A stretch of 64,000 nt of DNA, from contig NZ_CP042464.1 in assembly GCF_015074785.1 (NCBI RefSeq), forward strand, positions 2,477,001-2,541,000, given 5' to 3'. Shown here piece by piece: positions 28,145 to 36,383 of the stretch. The stretch is from Segatella copri. GTDB lineage: Bacteria; Bacteroidota; Bacteroidia; Bacteroidales; Bacteroidaceae. The notes beneath the pieces are model-generated. The model did no database searches, had not been told where the DNA came from, and saw only the letters and a program-made list of their open reading frames with translations. Numbering within the stretch: position 1 is the first letter of the stretch; every line of letters begins with the position of its first letter. Position numbers and translations under genes: made by a program.

Positions 28145-28275
28145 AGTGCAGCTTTTCTTATGCAAAGATACGACTTTTCTCTTTAATATCCAAATGTTTA
28201 AGTGAAAAATACTTGAAAAGGGGGAGGAGAAAAAGAAAATAGGCGACTCCCGGAATGGAGGAGAGTCGCCTATTG
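28145..28275 (-). repeat. Terminator-promoter module, copy 2
   Basis: Read on the minus strand: hairpin (AATAGGCGACTC at one side, GAGTCGCCTATT at the other, 28238-28274), pyrimidine tract, CTTTTCAAGTATTTTT, then AAAAGTCG and -7 box TATCTTTG. It ends the AlbA_2/ATPase gene and starts the antitoxin gene. Confidence 0.7.
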
Positions 28276-28310
28276 AATATTGTTGTTTCGATGATGAAAC
28301 GAAGGATTAT

Positions 28311-29804
28311 TTATTCTTTGATTTTCCAATGGCCTCCAAATGTAGAAGAACCAACACGCTCTATTCTTTTTTGAGCCTTTAGCTTTTCTATATGTTTTTG
28401 TATTGCACTTGCCTTGATAGCTAGTTTGTCCACGAGCTCTTGTCTTGTTATATACGGATTGTCTTTTATTAATTCAAAAACCTTTTCAATTGTTTTTGGT
28501 AATCCTGTTTGACCACCAGTTTGACCACCAGTTTGACCACCAGTTTGACCACCAGTTTCATTAGGAATAGGTAATCGTAGTTCTACCTCTTGTAACTCGT
28601 ATTTATCTATTAATTCAGGCTTACCCCAACCTGCCTTTTGCCAAGCAGAGATAATTTTTGGAAATCCAGAACCTATATTCTCACCATATCCTATCATACG
28701 GAGCATATTCTGTATTCTTGGGTTGCGTGCTTTTGAAACCCCACCTTCATAGATGTTTTCTATCGGAAGTTTCAAATTTCCTGGATTCCGTAAGCATAGG
28801 CAGTCATCATGCTTTTCTATCCTTAAGATACCACTATCCAAGAATAGGTCAGAGTGAATAATCGAGTTGGTAAATCCTTCTCTTACAGCTTTCATTTGTG
28901 GTGTGTCATCTACACGCTGATAACCTACCATATGAAAAGGGTGAGGTAAGTCGAATGTCAACTTAGGCATAACAATTCTAAAGAATTGATACAAGTTGTT
29001 CTCCCAACGCCCATCGTAAGTTAGTCTGTCTCTATATCTTTCCTCACCTTCTAGATGGCTCATGTCGAGATAGTCCATGCGAAAATTTCCAAATCGCTCC
29101 CTTATGGCTACCCCTGTTCCAAACATCATTAGTCCTGCTACCGTCAGTCCTTCTTTTCCTGTTTGTCTATTCTTAGTATATCCACCTAAAAGTCGCAAGA
29201 ATTCTTTATCGTCCTTATCGTTCCATTCATGGTCGGCATTTAGTATTCTGAATTGATTACGGTAACCATGGAGTGTATTTGTATCAATGTCATCCAGAGT
29301 AAAACCATCTAGTAATCCTCCGTCATTGCCATCTTCGTTAGCATCACGAATCATGGCTCTTACTTCCATTTCTGTGCAATGGTAATCACCTTCATGGTTG
29401 CGTTTGAAGGAACCTTTGTAAGGATTTTCATTTAAGAAGACAGGCTTCATTCGCCAATCTGCTTGTGGCACGTGGATACATATAATAGATTTCCCGTCTA
29501 TTGTATGTACCTCTACATCTGAGTCAAGCAAAATGTTTCTATTTACTTTGTTACTATTGATGGTGTTCCATAAATCAGAGATAAGCTTAGGGATATTGTC
29601 AACTCCGATGATAGTAAAACGTTTGGCAACATCCGTTTCTTTTCTATTTTCGTCTATACCTAATAATATATAGCCACCAATAGTGTTGGCAAAAGCGGAA
29701 TATGACTCCCAAACAGATTTTGGGAGCTCCGTCTTTGCTTTTTTGCATTCCAGGGTAAGTCGTTCGCCTTGGGCAAGCATTTGCTTAATTTCTGTTTCTG
29801 TCAT
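28311..29804 (-). CDS. AlbA_2 domain / GHKL-ATPase-like / winged-helix regulator
   Basis: The 497-aa protein starts with a Schlafen AlbA_2 domain (TLECKKAKTELPKSVWESYSA; NTIGGYILLGIDENRK), continues with a GHKL-type ATP-binding region (AVREGFTNSIIHSDLF; GIGYGENIGSGFPKI style motifs) and ends with a winged-helix DNA-binding domain (TRQELVDKLAIKASAIQKHIEKL). A linker of four GGQT repeats joins them, encoded by 12-bp repeats. Such proteins are predicted transcription regulators or helicase-like factors in mobile regions; the target is unknown. It has the module promoter upstream and the module hairpin downstream. Confidence 0.85.
   Translation of the reverse strand: MTETEIKQMLAQGERLTLECKKAKTELPKSVWESYSAFANTIGGYILLGIDENRKETDVAKRFTIIGVDNIPKLISDLWNTINSNKVNRNILLDSDVEVHTIDGKSIICIHVPQADWRMKPVFLNENPYKGSFKRNHEGDYHCTEMEVRAMIRDANEDGNDGGLLDGFTLDDIDTNTLHGYRNQFRILNADHEWNDKDDKEFLRLLGGYTKNRQTGKEGLTVAGLMMFGTGVAIRERFGNFRMDYLDMSHLEGEERYRDRLTYDGRWENNLYQFFRIVMPKLTFDLPHPFHMVGYQRVDDTPQMKAVREGFTNSIIHSDLFLDSGILRIEKHDDCLCLRNPGNLKLPIENIYEGGVSKARNPRIQNMLRMIGYGENIGSGFPKIISAWQKAGWGKPELIDKYELQEVELRLPIPNETGGQTGGQTGGQTGGQTGLPKTIEKVFELIKDNPYITRQELVDKLAIKASAIQKHIEKLKAQKRIERVGSSTFGGHWKIKE
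28508..28558. repeat. Four 12-bp direct repeats inside the AlbA_2 gene
   Basis: The unit ACCACCAGTTTG is repeated four times and encodes the GGQT linker. Copy-number change would alter linker length without a frameshift. Confidence 0.85.
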
Positions 29805-29819
29805 GCCTTGTCTTTGTTA

Positions 29820-29875
29820 GTTGGTGGCAAAGATACGTTTTTTTCTCGTAACTTCCAAGTTTTTTAGGGAAAATG
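29820..29875 (-). repeat. Promoter half of the module (copy 3)
   Basis: Minus strand: TTTTCCCTAAAAAACTTGG then AAGTTACGAG, an A run, and CGTATCTTTGCC with -7 box TATCTTTG. It lies 16 bp upstream of the AlbA_2 gene start. No hairpin is attached here. Confidence 0.65.
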
Positions 29876-30029
29876 TGGGGATGATGATGATGAAAAAATA
29901 AGTGTTTCTTTTCGGGGCACCTGCATAAACCTGTGTTTAGGCATAAATGTTAGTAAGTCTAAACAGGAAGAACTTGGGAAGCCTTTCTTACGATTGACGT
30001 TTTGCGGAGCCGCTTATCATTATATTACG

Positions 30030-30132
30030 GTTGTACAACTAAAAGGGTTATAGTTGTACGACTATAAAGCTACGGTTGTACGACTAAAGGGTGTATAGTT
30101 GTACGACTAAAGAGGTTATAGTTGTACGACTA
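30030..30132. repeat. Five-unit ~23-bp tandem array
   Basis: Units start at 30030, 30053, 30075, 30098 and 30121 with core GTTGTACGACTAAA (first unit GTTGTACAACTA). Spacing is 22-23 bp. Each core is partly self-complementary. The 438-bp gap 29805-30243 holds otherwise only the module promoter, a remnant reading KPFLRLTFCGAAY and the palindrome below. Confidence 0.75.
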
Positions 30133-30143
30133 AAAGGTGTTGT

Positions 30144-30219
30144 CACTAGGCTCAGCAGAGGTGCTGACTGCAGTCAGCAGACCTGCTGACTAGGCTCGGC
30201 AGAGCTGCTGAGCCTAGTG
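30144..30219. repeat. Nested palindrome before ISAs1 copy 2
   Basis: Outer arms CACTAGGCTCAGCAG (30144-30158) and CTGCTGAGCCTAGTG (30205-30219) are perfectly complementary. Inside is a perfect 16-bp palindrome GCTGACTGCAGTCAGC (30163-30178). It could form a branched cruciform. There is no T run, so it is not a typical terminator. Confidence 0.75.
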
Positions 30220-30243
30220 GCAATGTCTGAGAAGGTATATTCC

Positions 30244-31542
30244 CAGGGCAGACGCATTAAATATTTTATTCGTTAACATCTGCGTTGTGCAGTTGTAACT
30301 TACTGAATATTAACATTATATATTTGTATATATGAAATATTTTTTGTACCTTTGTAAAGAAATAATTAACAAATAAAAGGTACAAAATGAGCATTATTAA
30401 GTTATCTAAACAAATAGCCGACCCACGAGTTGCGGGTCGAACTGTCCATAAAATGGAACATATCATTTACATTACAATCGCTGCGGTAATTGCAGGAGCT
30501 CAATCTTGGAACGAAATTGCAGAGTTTGGAAAAAGTAAGTTAGACTTCTTCAAAAAGCGTTTGCAGGGGTTGGAGACTATTCCAAGCCATGACACCTTCA
30601 ATCGTTTCTTTTCTATCTTTGATCCAAAAGGATTTGAAGAGATCTTCAGAAACTGGGTTAGAGAAATTGTAGGGGAAGTCAAAGGTGTTGTTGCCATTGA
30701 TGGCAAGCTTATGCGTGGATCAAGCAAGTGTGATGCCGAGCACACTATTGGTCAAGCTGACTTCCGCACATGGATCGTATCTGCTTGGTCAGCAGACAAC
30801 AGCATATCACTTGGGCAAGAGAAAGTCGGTGAAAAAACAAATGAAATCACGGTCGTTCCCAAGTTGCTTAGTGCTATAGACGTGTCAAATGCCATTGTGA
30901 CAATAGATGCTATGGGATGCCAAACTTCTATAACAGAGAAAATCATAGAAGGCAAGGGGGACTATATTATCGCCTTGAAGGAAAATCAGAAGAAAAGTTA
31001 CGAATTTGCTAAGGACATGATTTACGAGCATGAGTATAGAGGCAATTGTAATGTAGTGACAAAACATTATTCCTTTAATGAGGGACATGGTCGTCAGGAA
31101 GAAAGAACCTGCATTGTTGTAAGCTATGGGGACATAATGCAGAGAATGTTTAAGAACAGGTTTGTTGGGTTAAGGTCTGTTGTCGGGATTACCTCAAGAA
31201 GATCTGTTGCGACATCTGGTGAAACATCTGAGGAAACAAGATACTATATAACTTCCTTAAGTAATGAAGACCCCGAAAAGATAGCAAGCGCCATTAGGCA
31301 ACATTGGTCCATAGAAAACAACTTGCATTGGCAATTGGACATTACTTTCAGAGAAGACGAAAGTAAGAAAGTCAAAAATGCAGCGAGGAACTTCTCTACC
31401 ATAAGCAAAATGGTCCTCTCCATCTTGAAAAATGACAAGACGACCAAGGGAAGTCTCAACCTGAAAAGATTGAAGGCAGGCTGGGATGAAGAGTACCTGT
31501 CAAAACTTTTGGAGGGCAGCGCAATTTAATGCGTTTGCCCTG
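30244..31542 (+). mobile_element. ISAs1-family insertion sequence, copy 2
   Basis: A 1299-bp element with the same ends as copy 1 and a perfect 10-bp target duplication GGTATATTCC (30234-30243 and 31543-31552). Different duplications on each copy mean separate insertions rather than a composite transposon. Confidence 0.93.
30387..31529 (+). CDS. ISAs1-family transposase (copy 2)
   Basis: The 380-aa product is identical to that of copy 1, with the same catalytic motifs (IDGKLMRGS, VTIDAMGCQ, SIENNLHWQLD). Frame intact, so both copies should be able to supply transposase to each other. Confidence 0.93.
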   Translation: MSIIKLSKQIADPRVAGRTVHKMEHIIYITIAAVIAGAQSWNEIAEFGKSKLDFFKKRLQGLETIPSHDTFNRFFSIFDPKGFEEIFRNWVREIVGEVKGVVAIDGKLMRGSSKCDAEHTIGQADFRTWIVSAWSADNSISLGQEKVGEKTNEITVVPKLLSAIDVSNAIVTIDAMGCQTSITEKIIEGKGDYIIALKENQKKSYEFAKDMIYEHEYRGNCNVVTKHYSFNEGHGRQEERTCIVVSYGDIMQRMFKNRFVGLRSVVGITSRRSVATSGETSEETRYYITSLSNEDPEKIASAIRQHWSIENNLHWQLDITFREDESKKVKNAARNFSTISKMVLSILKNDKTTKGSLNLKRLKAGWDEEYLSKLLEGSAI

Positions 31543-31553
31543 GGTATATTCCA

Positions 31554-31686
31554 CAGGGCAGACGCATTAAATATTTTGCACCAAAAGATACAAGTTATCA
31601 CATTATTATATATATGCATCATCTTTCATAGAAGACCAAGAGCGCGAATTCAACAAGCAAGTGCAAAAATCCATCCCATTGTCTGT
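31554..31686. repeat. Solo ISAs1-type left end plus shared flank sequence (copy 2)
   Basis: One base after the target duplication, 24 bases (31554-31577) repeat the left IS end CAGGGCAGACGCATTAAATA and then diverge to GCACCAAAAG. The next ~110 bp match 27189-27306. This looks like the stub of an older, related IS. Confidence 0.65.
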
Positions 31687-31730
31687 TGTTATGGACTTTA
31701 TTTTTCCTGAAAATTTTATACCTTTGTGTC

Positions 31731-31918
31731 ATGAAAAATCAAGGACAATTAGCGTTGGCACAATTAATTCTGCCATCAGAGATACTTTCAAATTTTGAAG
31801 TAGTACGTGTAGAAGAAGAGGCATCCCTTATTCGCATCTATCTTGATGAATCAGTTAAAGCTGATTATAAAGAGAACCCTTTGATTGAATCTAAAGGGTT
31901 CTGTGATGCCGTAACTAT
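31731..31918 (+). pseudogene. ISAon1-family transposase N-region fragment
   Basis: From ATG 31731 the frame reads MKNQGQLALAQLILPSEIL and IRIYLDESVKADYKENPLIE, like the small N-region protein of ISAon1-type elements. A -7 box TACCTTTG (31719-31726) lies directly before it. Near 31918 the frame runs into the terminator module downstream of susF2, so the transposase part is gone. Confidence 0.65.
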
Positions 31919-32010
31919 CCGTAACTTCCAAAGTTTTAGGGAAAAAATACTTGAAAAGGATGGAGAGAAAGAAAAAAATAGGCGACTCTCGGAATTGAGA
32001 GCCGCCTATT
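31918..32010. repeat. Module copy 4 with susF2 terminator hairpin
   Basis: Carries the CGTAACTTCCAAAGTTTTAG segment and the hairpin AATAGGCGACTCTC/GAGAGCCGCCTATT (31977-32010). On the minus strand it ends the susCDEF copy 2 operon, with a T run after the hairpin. Confidence 0.8.
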
Positions 32011-32040
32011 GATATCTAGTTTATTTGATGAAGCAAATGC

Positions 32041-33441
32041 TTACTTCTTAGTCATTTCACACTTTGCATAGCCATCAGCCCAAGGATAAAGCTTGATGTC
32101 GTATTTGCCTTCTTCTACAGCGATGTTTGCAGGATTACCCTTTGAAGTGAGGTTATCTAACTCTCCACCCCAGTTGATGGCCCAATCATCGTTAGCGCGG
32201 AACTTGATTACACCAGTTTTCAAAGTGATGTCTTTGACTTCCCAATAGCGACCTTCCTTAGTTTCTTTGTTGTAAGGAACATATTTCATATCAATGTCGT
32301 CGCCGCTCCAACCATTGACTGTTGCGTCACCAATGATACCAATAGTGGTGATAGGAGTCAGAGTGTACTTCTTTGTAGACAAATCAACATCTACCTTATA
32401 GTAACCTTCTGTTTCGTCCATGATGATGTTGTCACTTTCCTGACCGAAGAATGCACCACCATAGTTAGTACCATCCCAGTTTTGCTGAGAACAGAACTTG
32501 AAACCATTCTGGTTCAGATACATGAAACCAGTGTAGTTAACACCATCCTCACCTGAGAGGTAGTCAATCTGATCCCATCCATTAGCATCGCCTGCCATAT
32601 AGAGCACAGGCTTAGCAAAAGAGTATGTCAGATTGTTCATGTCGAGTGTTACAATCCATGTACCAGCTCCTGGAATAACCATGGTCTGTAATTTACCCCA
32701 GCTATCGCCATAAAAATAGATATAGCCAGAACTATCTTCGCAACCATTCTCTTTGCATCCTAGAGCACCGGTGTCGATGATTTTCCAGTCACCGCCTTCA
32801 TCGTACTTGCTGCCTGCATAGAACTTAAACCAGTTCTTGTCTGCAGTAGTTGTAACCTTCAACTGATATACTCCATCGCTAATCTTGTTCATCCAGACAG
32901 GAGATTTTGCATCCCACTCATTTCCGTTTATCTGACCGAGCATATAGTATCCCTTCTCATCGAGTTGAGGTGTTGCAGTTGGAGTAAACTTACCTGTAGT
33001 TTCACCTACAGAATTAATGGCAACGGCATCGCCTGATGCCAAGTTGACAGATACCTTTGACTCAACTTTCATATCACGTGCAACGCTGGCGCGTGAATTA
33101 TTCTGATTGCAAAGAATCTTCTCTAATTCTGCTGCGTTTACCTGAATGTTGTTGCCATCGATTTCACCATTGATGGCTTCACCATTCACTTTCAGACTTT
33201 TAAGCGTGTAGCCGGTTACATTTGCATCTGTTGTATTGACAGTGACGAGATTGATGACTCCATCTGCGTCTGGCATACTACTCTCTGCTTCAGGACCCGC
33301 TGCAAAGGTGATTCCGTATTTTGCAGCTGAGGCTTCCTGCTCATTGGCCTGTGGGTTTGCCCAATCGTCGTAGTCGCCGTTGCAGCTGGCAAGTGTAACA
33401 CTTGCCAAGACTGCTAAGCTATATAATAATGTTTTTTTCAT
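32041..33441 (-). CDS. susF: SusF/SusE-type starch-binding lipoprotein, copy 2
   Basis: The 466-aa lipoprotein has the same signal (LASVTLASC, NGDYDDW) and length as copy 1. Starch-binding modules begin GYYMLGQINGNEW, PVLYMAGDANGWD and IGIIGDATVNGWSG. Substitutions cluster in the modules (for example SKYDEGGDWKIIDTGAL versus SKWDETGNWDVINTGVL), so binding preference may differ. Last gene of the minus-strand operon. Confidence 0.9.
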   Translation of the reverse strand: MKKTLLYSLAVLASVTLASCNGDYDDWANPQANEQEASAAKYGITFAAGPEAESSMPDADGVINLVTVNTTDANVTGYTLKSLKVNGEAINGEIDGNNIQVNAAELEKILCNQNNSRASVARDMKVESKVSVNLASGDAVAINSVGETTGKFTPTATPQLDEKGYYMLGQINGNEWDAKSPVWMNKISDGVYQLKVTTTADKNWFKFYAGSKYDEGGDWKIIDTGALGCKENGCEDSSGYIYFYGDSWGKLQTMVIPGAGTWIVTLDMNNLTYSFAKPVLYMAGDANGWDQIDYLSGEDGVNYTGFMYLNQNGFKFCSQQNWDGTNYGGAFFGQESDNIIMDETEGYYKVDVDLSTKKYTLTPITTIGIIGDATVNGWSGDDIDMKYVPYNKETKEGRYWEVKDITLKTGVIKFRANDDWAINWGGELDNLTSKGNPANIAVEEGKYDIKLYPWADGYAKCEMTKK

Positions 33442-33457
33442 TTTGCTTTGGTCTTAA

Positions 33458-34645
33458 TTATTTAACTTCTGCTTTATTAGTATCGAAGTTGACATACAAC
33501 TTCTTACCTGCGGCGGTTGATACACTGTAATCAGCGCCAAAGGTCTCTGCCCAGTTGTTTGGCATATCTTTATTTCGCCAGAAGATGTTACCTTTATAAA
33601 TGGTGAACTCTGTACGATACCAGTCAATATCACCCACCTTGACAGATACACGAAGCTCTGCGCTGGCAGTGAATGCAGGAGAAACCCATTCGCCATTCTG
33701 GTCGGCTGGAGGTGTCAGAGCAACGTTGTCTGCAAAGCCCCAGGTTTCTTGACCCATACAAGCACCAATCAGGCAAACCTGAGTCTTGTAAACAGTCATT
33801 GTCCAGTCAATGTTCTTCTTATCTTCTGTAATCTTACCCTTGAAATAGAGGGTGTACCAGCCTGGGTTAGCTACCTTGATGTTTTGGTTATCACCTTCAG
33901 TGACACCTGCTTCGGCTTCATCAACGATTGTAATACGGTTGAAACCACGGTAGTCATTGTTCTTTGTACCCCACTTGAATTCACCACCTGCTGGCAGGTA
34001 GACAATTCCATAGTATTGTCCAGGTACACCTTGTACCTCAGGAATAGGTTTCCAACTCTTCCAGCCTTCCTGGATAGAACTTCCTATCAAGTAGAGGTTA
34101 TCTGTGAACTCAGCGTCAGGAGCCTTGTAGGTTGCCTTGACAGAAGGCAAAGTAATTACATTTGAGAATGTCTGACCATAATTAGGGTTTGTAGTACCAC
34201 CAATAACCGCACGAAGACGGATGTAGACAGGCATTTCCTCAGGAACGCTTGTGTCAGGATGGGCATCCTGGAAAAGTGCAACCACAGCACTGTTTACTTC
34301 AGATGCGTCGACATCCATATTTGCTCTTTTGTAGAATGTCTTCAACTGGGTATGAGTAACAGTTGAGTCGTTCTTGAATTCTGGATCGATAGAGACCTGT
34401 ACATAGTATTCTACTCCGTAAGGTGCTCCACCATAGTTTGGCTGAGAACATGTCAAGTTCAGAGTTTTTGCACTGACGAGGTCGTAAGTATTTTTTTCTG
34501 CAAGTGCAGGAGTGTTCAACACAAATTCCTCATCAACATGACTCAAGTCCAATGTTGGGTTGCTGTCTCTATCATCATCGCATGATGTAAAGAGCAAAGG
34601 AAGAACCATTGCTGGCAGCAACATGAATTTATATATCTTTTTCAT
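33458..34645 (-). CDS. susE: SusE-type starch-binding lipoprotein, copy 2
   Basis: The 395-aa lipoprotein (LPLLFTSC, DDDRDSN) parallels copy 1, with the SusE N-domain and two starch-binding modules (NLYLIGSSIQEGWKSW; QVCLIGACMGQETWGFADN). The second module differs strongly from copy 1 (KVYILGGSVEMSGTWAFDD). It begins 38 bp after susD2, the same gap as in copy 1. Confidence 0.9.
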   Translation of the reverse strand: MKKIYKFMLLPAMVLPLLFTSCDDDRDSNPTLDLSHVDEEFVLNTPALAEKNTYDLVSAKTLNLTCSQPNYGGAPYGVEYYVQVSIDPEFKNDSTVTHTQLKTFYKRANMDVDASEVNSAVVALFQDAHPDTSVPEEMPVYIRLRAVIGGTTNPNYGQTFSNVITLPSVKATYKAPDAEFTDNLYLIGSSIQEGWKSWKPIPEVQGVPGQYYGIVYLPAGGEFKWGTKNNDYRGFNRITIVDEAEAGVTEGDNQNIKVANPGWYTLYFKGKITEDKKNIDWTMTVYKTQVCLIGACMGQETWGFADNVALTPPADQNGEWVSPAFTASAELRVSVKVGDIDWYRTEFTIYKGNIFWRNKDMPNNWAETFGADYSVSTAAGKKLYVNFDTNKAEVK

Positions 34646-34683
34646 AATTGATTTCTTTTATTTTAAATCTGGTTTCCTAACAA

Positions 34684-36363
34684 TTAGTATTTTGGATTCT
34701 GCGTCATGTTAGGGTTATTCTTTGTCTCATTGCCTGGGATAGGATAGATGTCGTAGTATGACTCAATACCAGATCCGTTAGATACTCCGCCCTTGAAATT
34801 CCAGAGATACTTAGAACCTGTGAACAATCCAAAGCGAACCAAGTCTGAACGGCGACGACCTTCCAAGTAGAACTCACGACACCATTCGTCGATAAGAGTC
34901 TGATCATCTACACCTGTTGCCAATGCTGTACGATGGGCACGACCCTGAACCTCCTGGATGTCTGCCAAACCGTCCTGGCTACCATTGAGGCGGTACTTAG
35001 CTTCAGCACGGGTCAGATAGATTTCTGCCAAGCGGAACATTGGGAAGTCGGTATCTGAATAGTTCTGGTGGTGCTGAGGTTCACCATCTGCGTGGAAGTT
35101 GCTCCACTTAACGATTGATGCACCATTCAGAGGACCTGTAATAGCATCGCCTGGTGTCAGTGTACGTACTTTGCCATCGCAGCCACCTATACCCATATAG
35201 AACAGGGCACGATCGTCTTTAGCCTTTGCGATAACATCTGCAGTGCTGATATGCTTCTCGTTATCCTTAGCAATAACCTGCTCTTTGGTAGGATTATTTA
35301 TGAGATCTTCTTTCTCAGCCTTTGGAATATCCTCCTCGTTAGGGAAGAACTTCTTTACCAAGTCTACACGTGCAAACAGACATTTCCAAGCATCACTTGT
35401 ACTTACGTAAGGCATGCCTGCTATGCTGGTAGCATTTACAAGGTAAGAAGTACCTGCATAAGCACGAGTCTTAACACCATCCTGACGGATAGGGAAGATG
35501 ATTTCCTTCATTGCTTCTGGGTTTTTGTCATTATCGCCCATGAACAACTGCTGGTAACCGCTGTAGCCATTCTTTGCTTCACGGCAAAGATCATATTTAT
35601 TGCTATCGATAATCTTGTCGCAATAATCGATAGCCTTCTGGTAATCCTTCACCTGACCATTGGTATAAACGGCAGAGTTAAGAGCCAGGCGAGCATGGAG
35701 CGCATAAGCTGCACCACGGTCAGCACGTCCGAAATTCTCAGAATTGTTATAAGCACCAACCTCAGCCATCAATGGCTCGATAGTTTCCAACTCTTTATCC
35801 AGCCAGTTATAGAGATCTACTCCTGACTTCTCTACAGGGAGAGAATCGTCGAAGGTTTCCTTGAAAGGAGCCTTGCGATAAAGGTCAAGGAAATAATAGT
35901 AGTTCAAGGCACGGAGGAAGCGAACCTCTGCAACTTTGTCTTCTTCCAGTTTGCCAGTCAGCTCTGTAATAAACTGGTTGTACAAGGTGATGTTGAAAAT
36001 CAGACGCTGGTATGTCCAGTTAACACGAGCATTATCCTTGGTCCAGTTCATGTGGGTAATAGGAGCAATGGCTTCATTGTCCTGATATGCCCACAGAGTT
36101 TCGTCTGTCATCAACTCTTGTAAGTTGAAAACTGTACGGATAAATCCGCTTTCACCTTCATCGCCACTTAAGTCTGCTATACCTGCAGGACCTTTCTGAC
36201 CTGTAAGACCAAGAGTAGCATACTGCTTAGCCAAGAGCCCCTCTACTGTGTATGTTGGGTAATTATGTGGGTCAACAGACTTGATGTTCAGTTCGTCTGC
36301 GCAAGAGACAAAGCCCATGCACAACATACCTGCCATTGCAGTCTTAATCAATATTTTTTTCAT
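34684..36363 (-). CDS. susD: SusD-type starch-binding lipoprotein, copy 2
   Basis: The 559-aa RagB/SusD protein has signal AGMLCMGFVSC and the same conserved blocks as copy 1 (RFLRALNYYYFLDLYRKAPF; EWCREFYLEGRRRSDLVRFG). It is equal in length but substituted at many surface positions, for example around residues 300-345. It begins 20 bp after susC2. Surface lid of the SusC2 barrel. Confidence 0.95.
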   Translation of the reverse strand: MKKILIKTAMAGMLCMGFVSCADELNIKSVDPHNYPTYTVEGLLAKQYATLGLTGQKGPAGIADLSGDEGESGFIRTVFNLQELMTDETLWAYQDNEAIAPITHMNWTKDNARVNWTYQRLIFNITLYNQFITELTGKLEEDKVAEVRFLRALNYYYFLDLYRKAPFKETFDDSLPVEKSGVDLYNWLDKELETIEPLMAEVGAYNNSENFGRADRGAAYALHARLALNSAVYTNGQVKDYQKAIDYCDKIIDSNKYDLCREAKNGYSGYQQLFMGDNDKNPEAMKEIIFPIRQDGVKTRAYAGTSYLVNATSIAGMPYVSTSDAWKCLFARVDLVKKFFPNEEDIPKAEKEDLINNPTKEQVIAKDNEKHISTADVIAKAKDDRALFYMGIGGCDGKVRTLTPGDAITGPLNGASIVKWSNFHADGEPQHHQNYSDTDFPMFRLAEIYLTRAEAKYRLNGSQDGLADIQEVQGRAHRTALATGVDDQTLIDEWCREFYLEGRRRSDLVRFGLFTGSKYLWNFKGGVSNGSGIESYYDIYPIPGNETKNNPNMTQNPKY

Positions 36364-36383
36364 AATAGTCTCCTTTAAATATT

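Noticed and set aside
30030..30132. Possible CRISPR array (five ~23-bp repeats)
   Set aside because: Units are contiguous without spacers of unique sequence, and no cas genes are in the window.
25887..31542. Composite transposon bounded by the two ISAs1 copies
   Set aside because: Each copy has its own perfect 10-bp target duplication, so they inserted independently.
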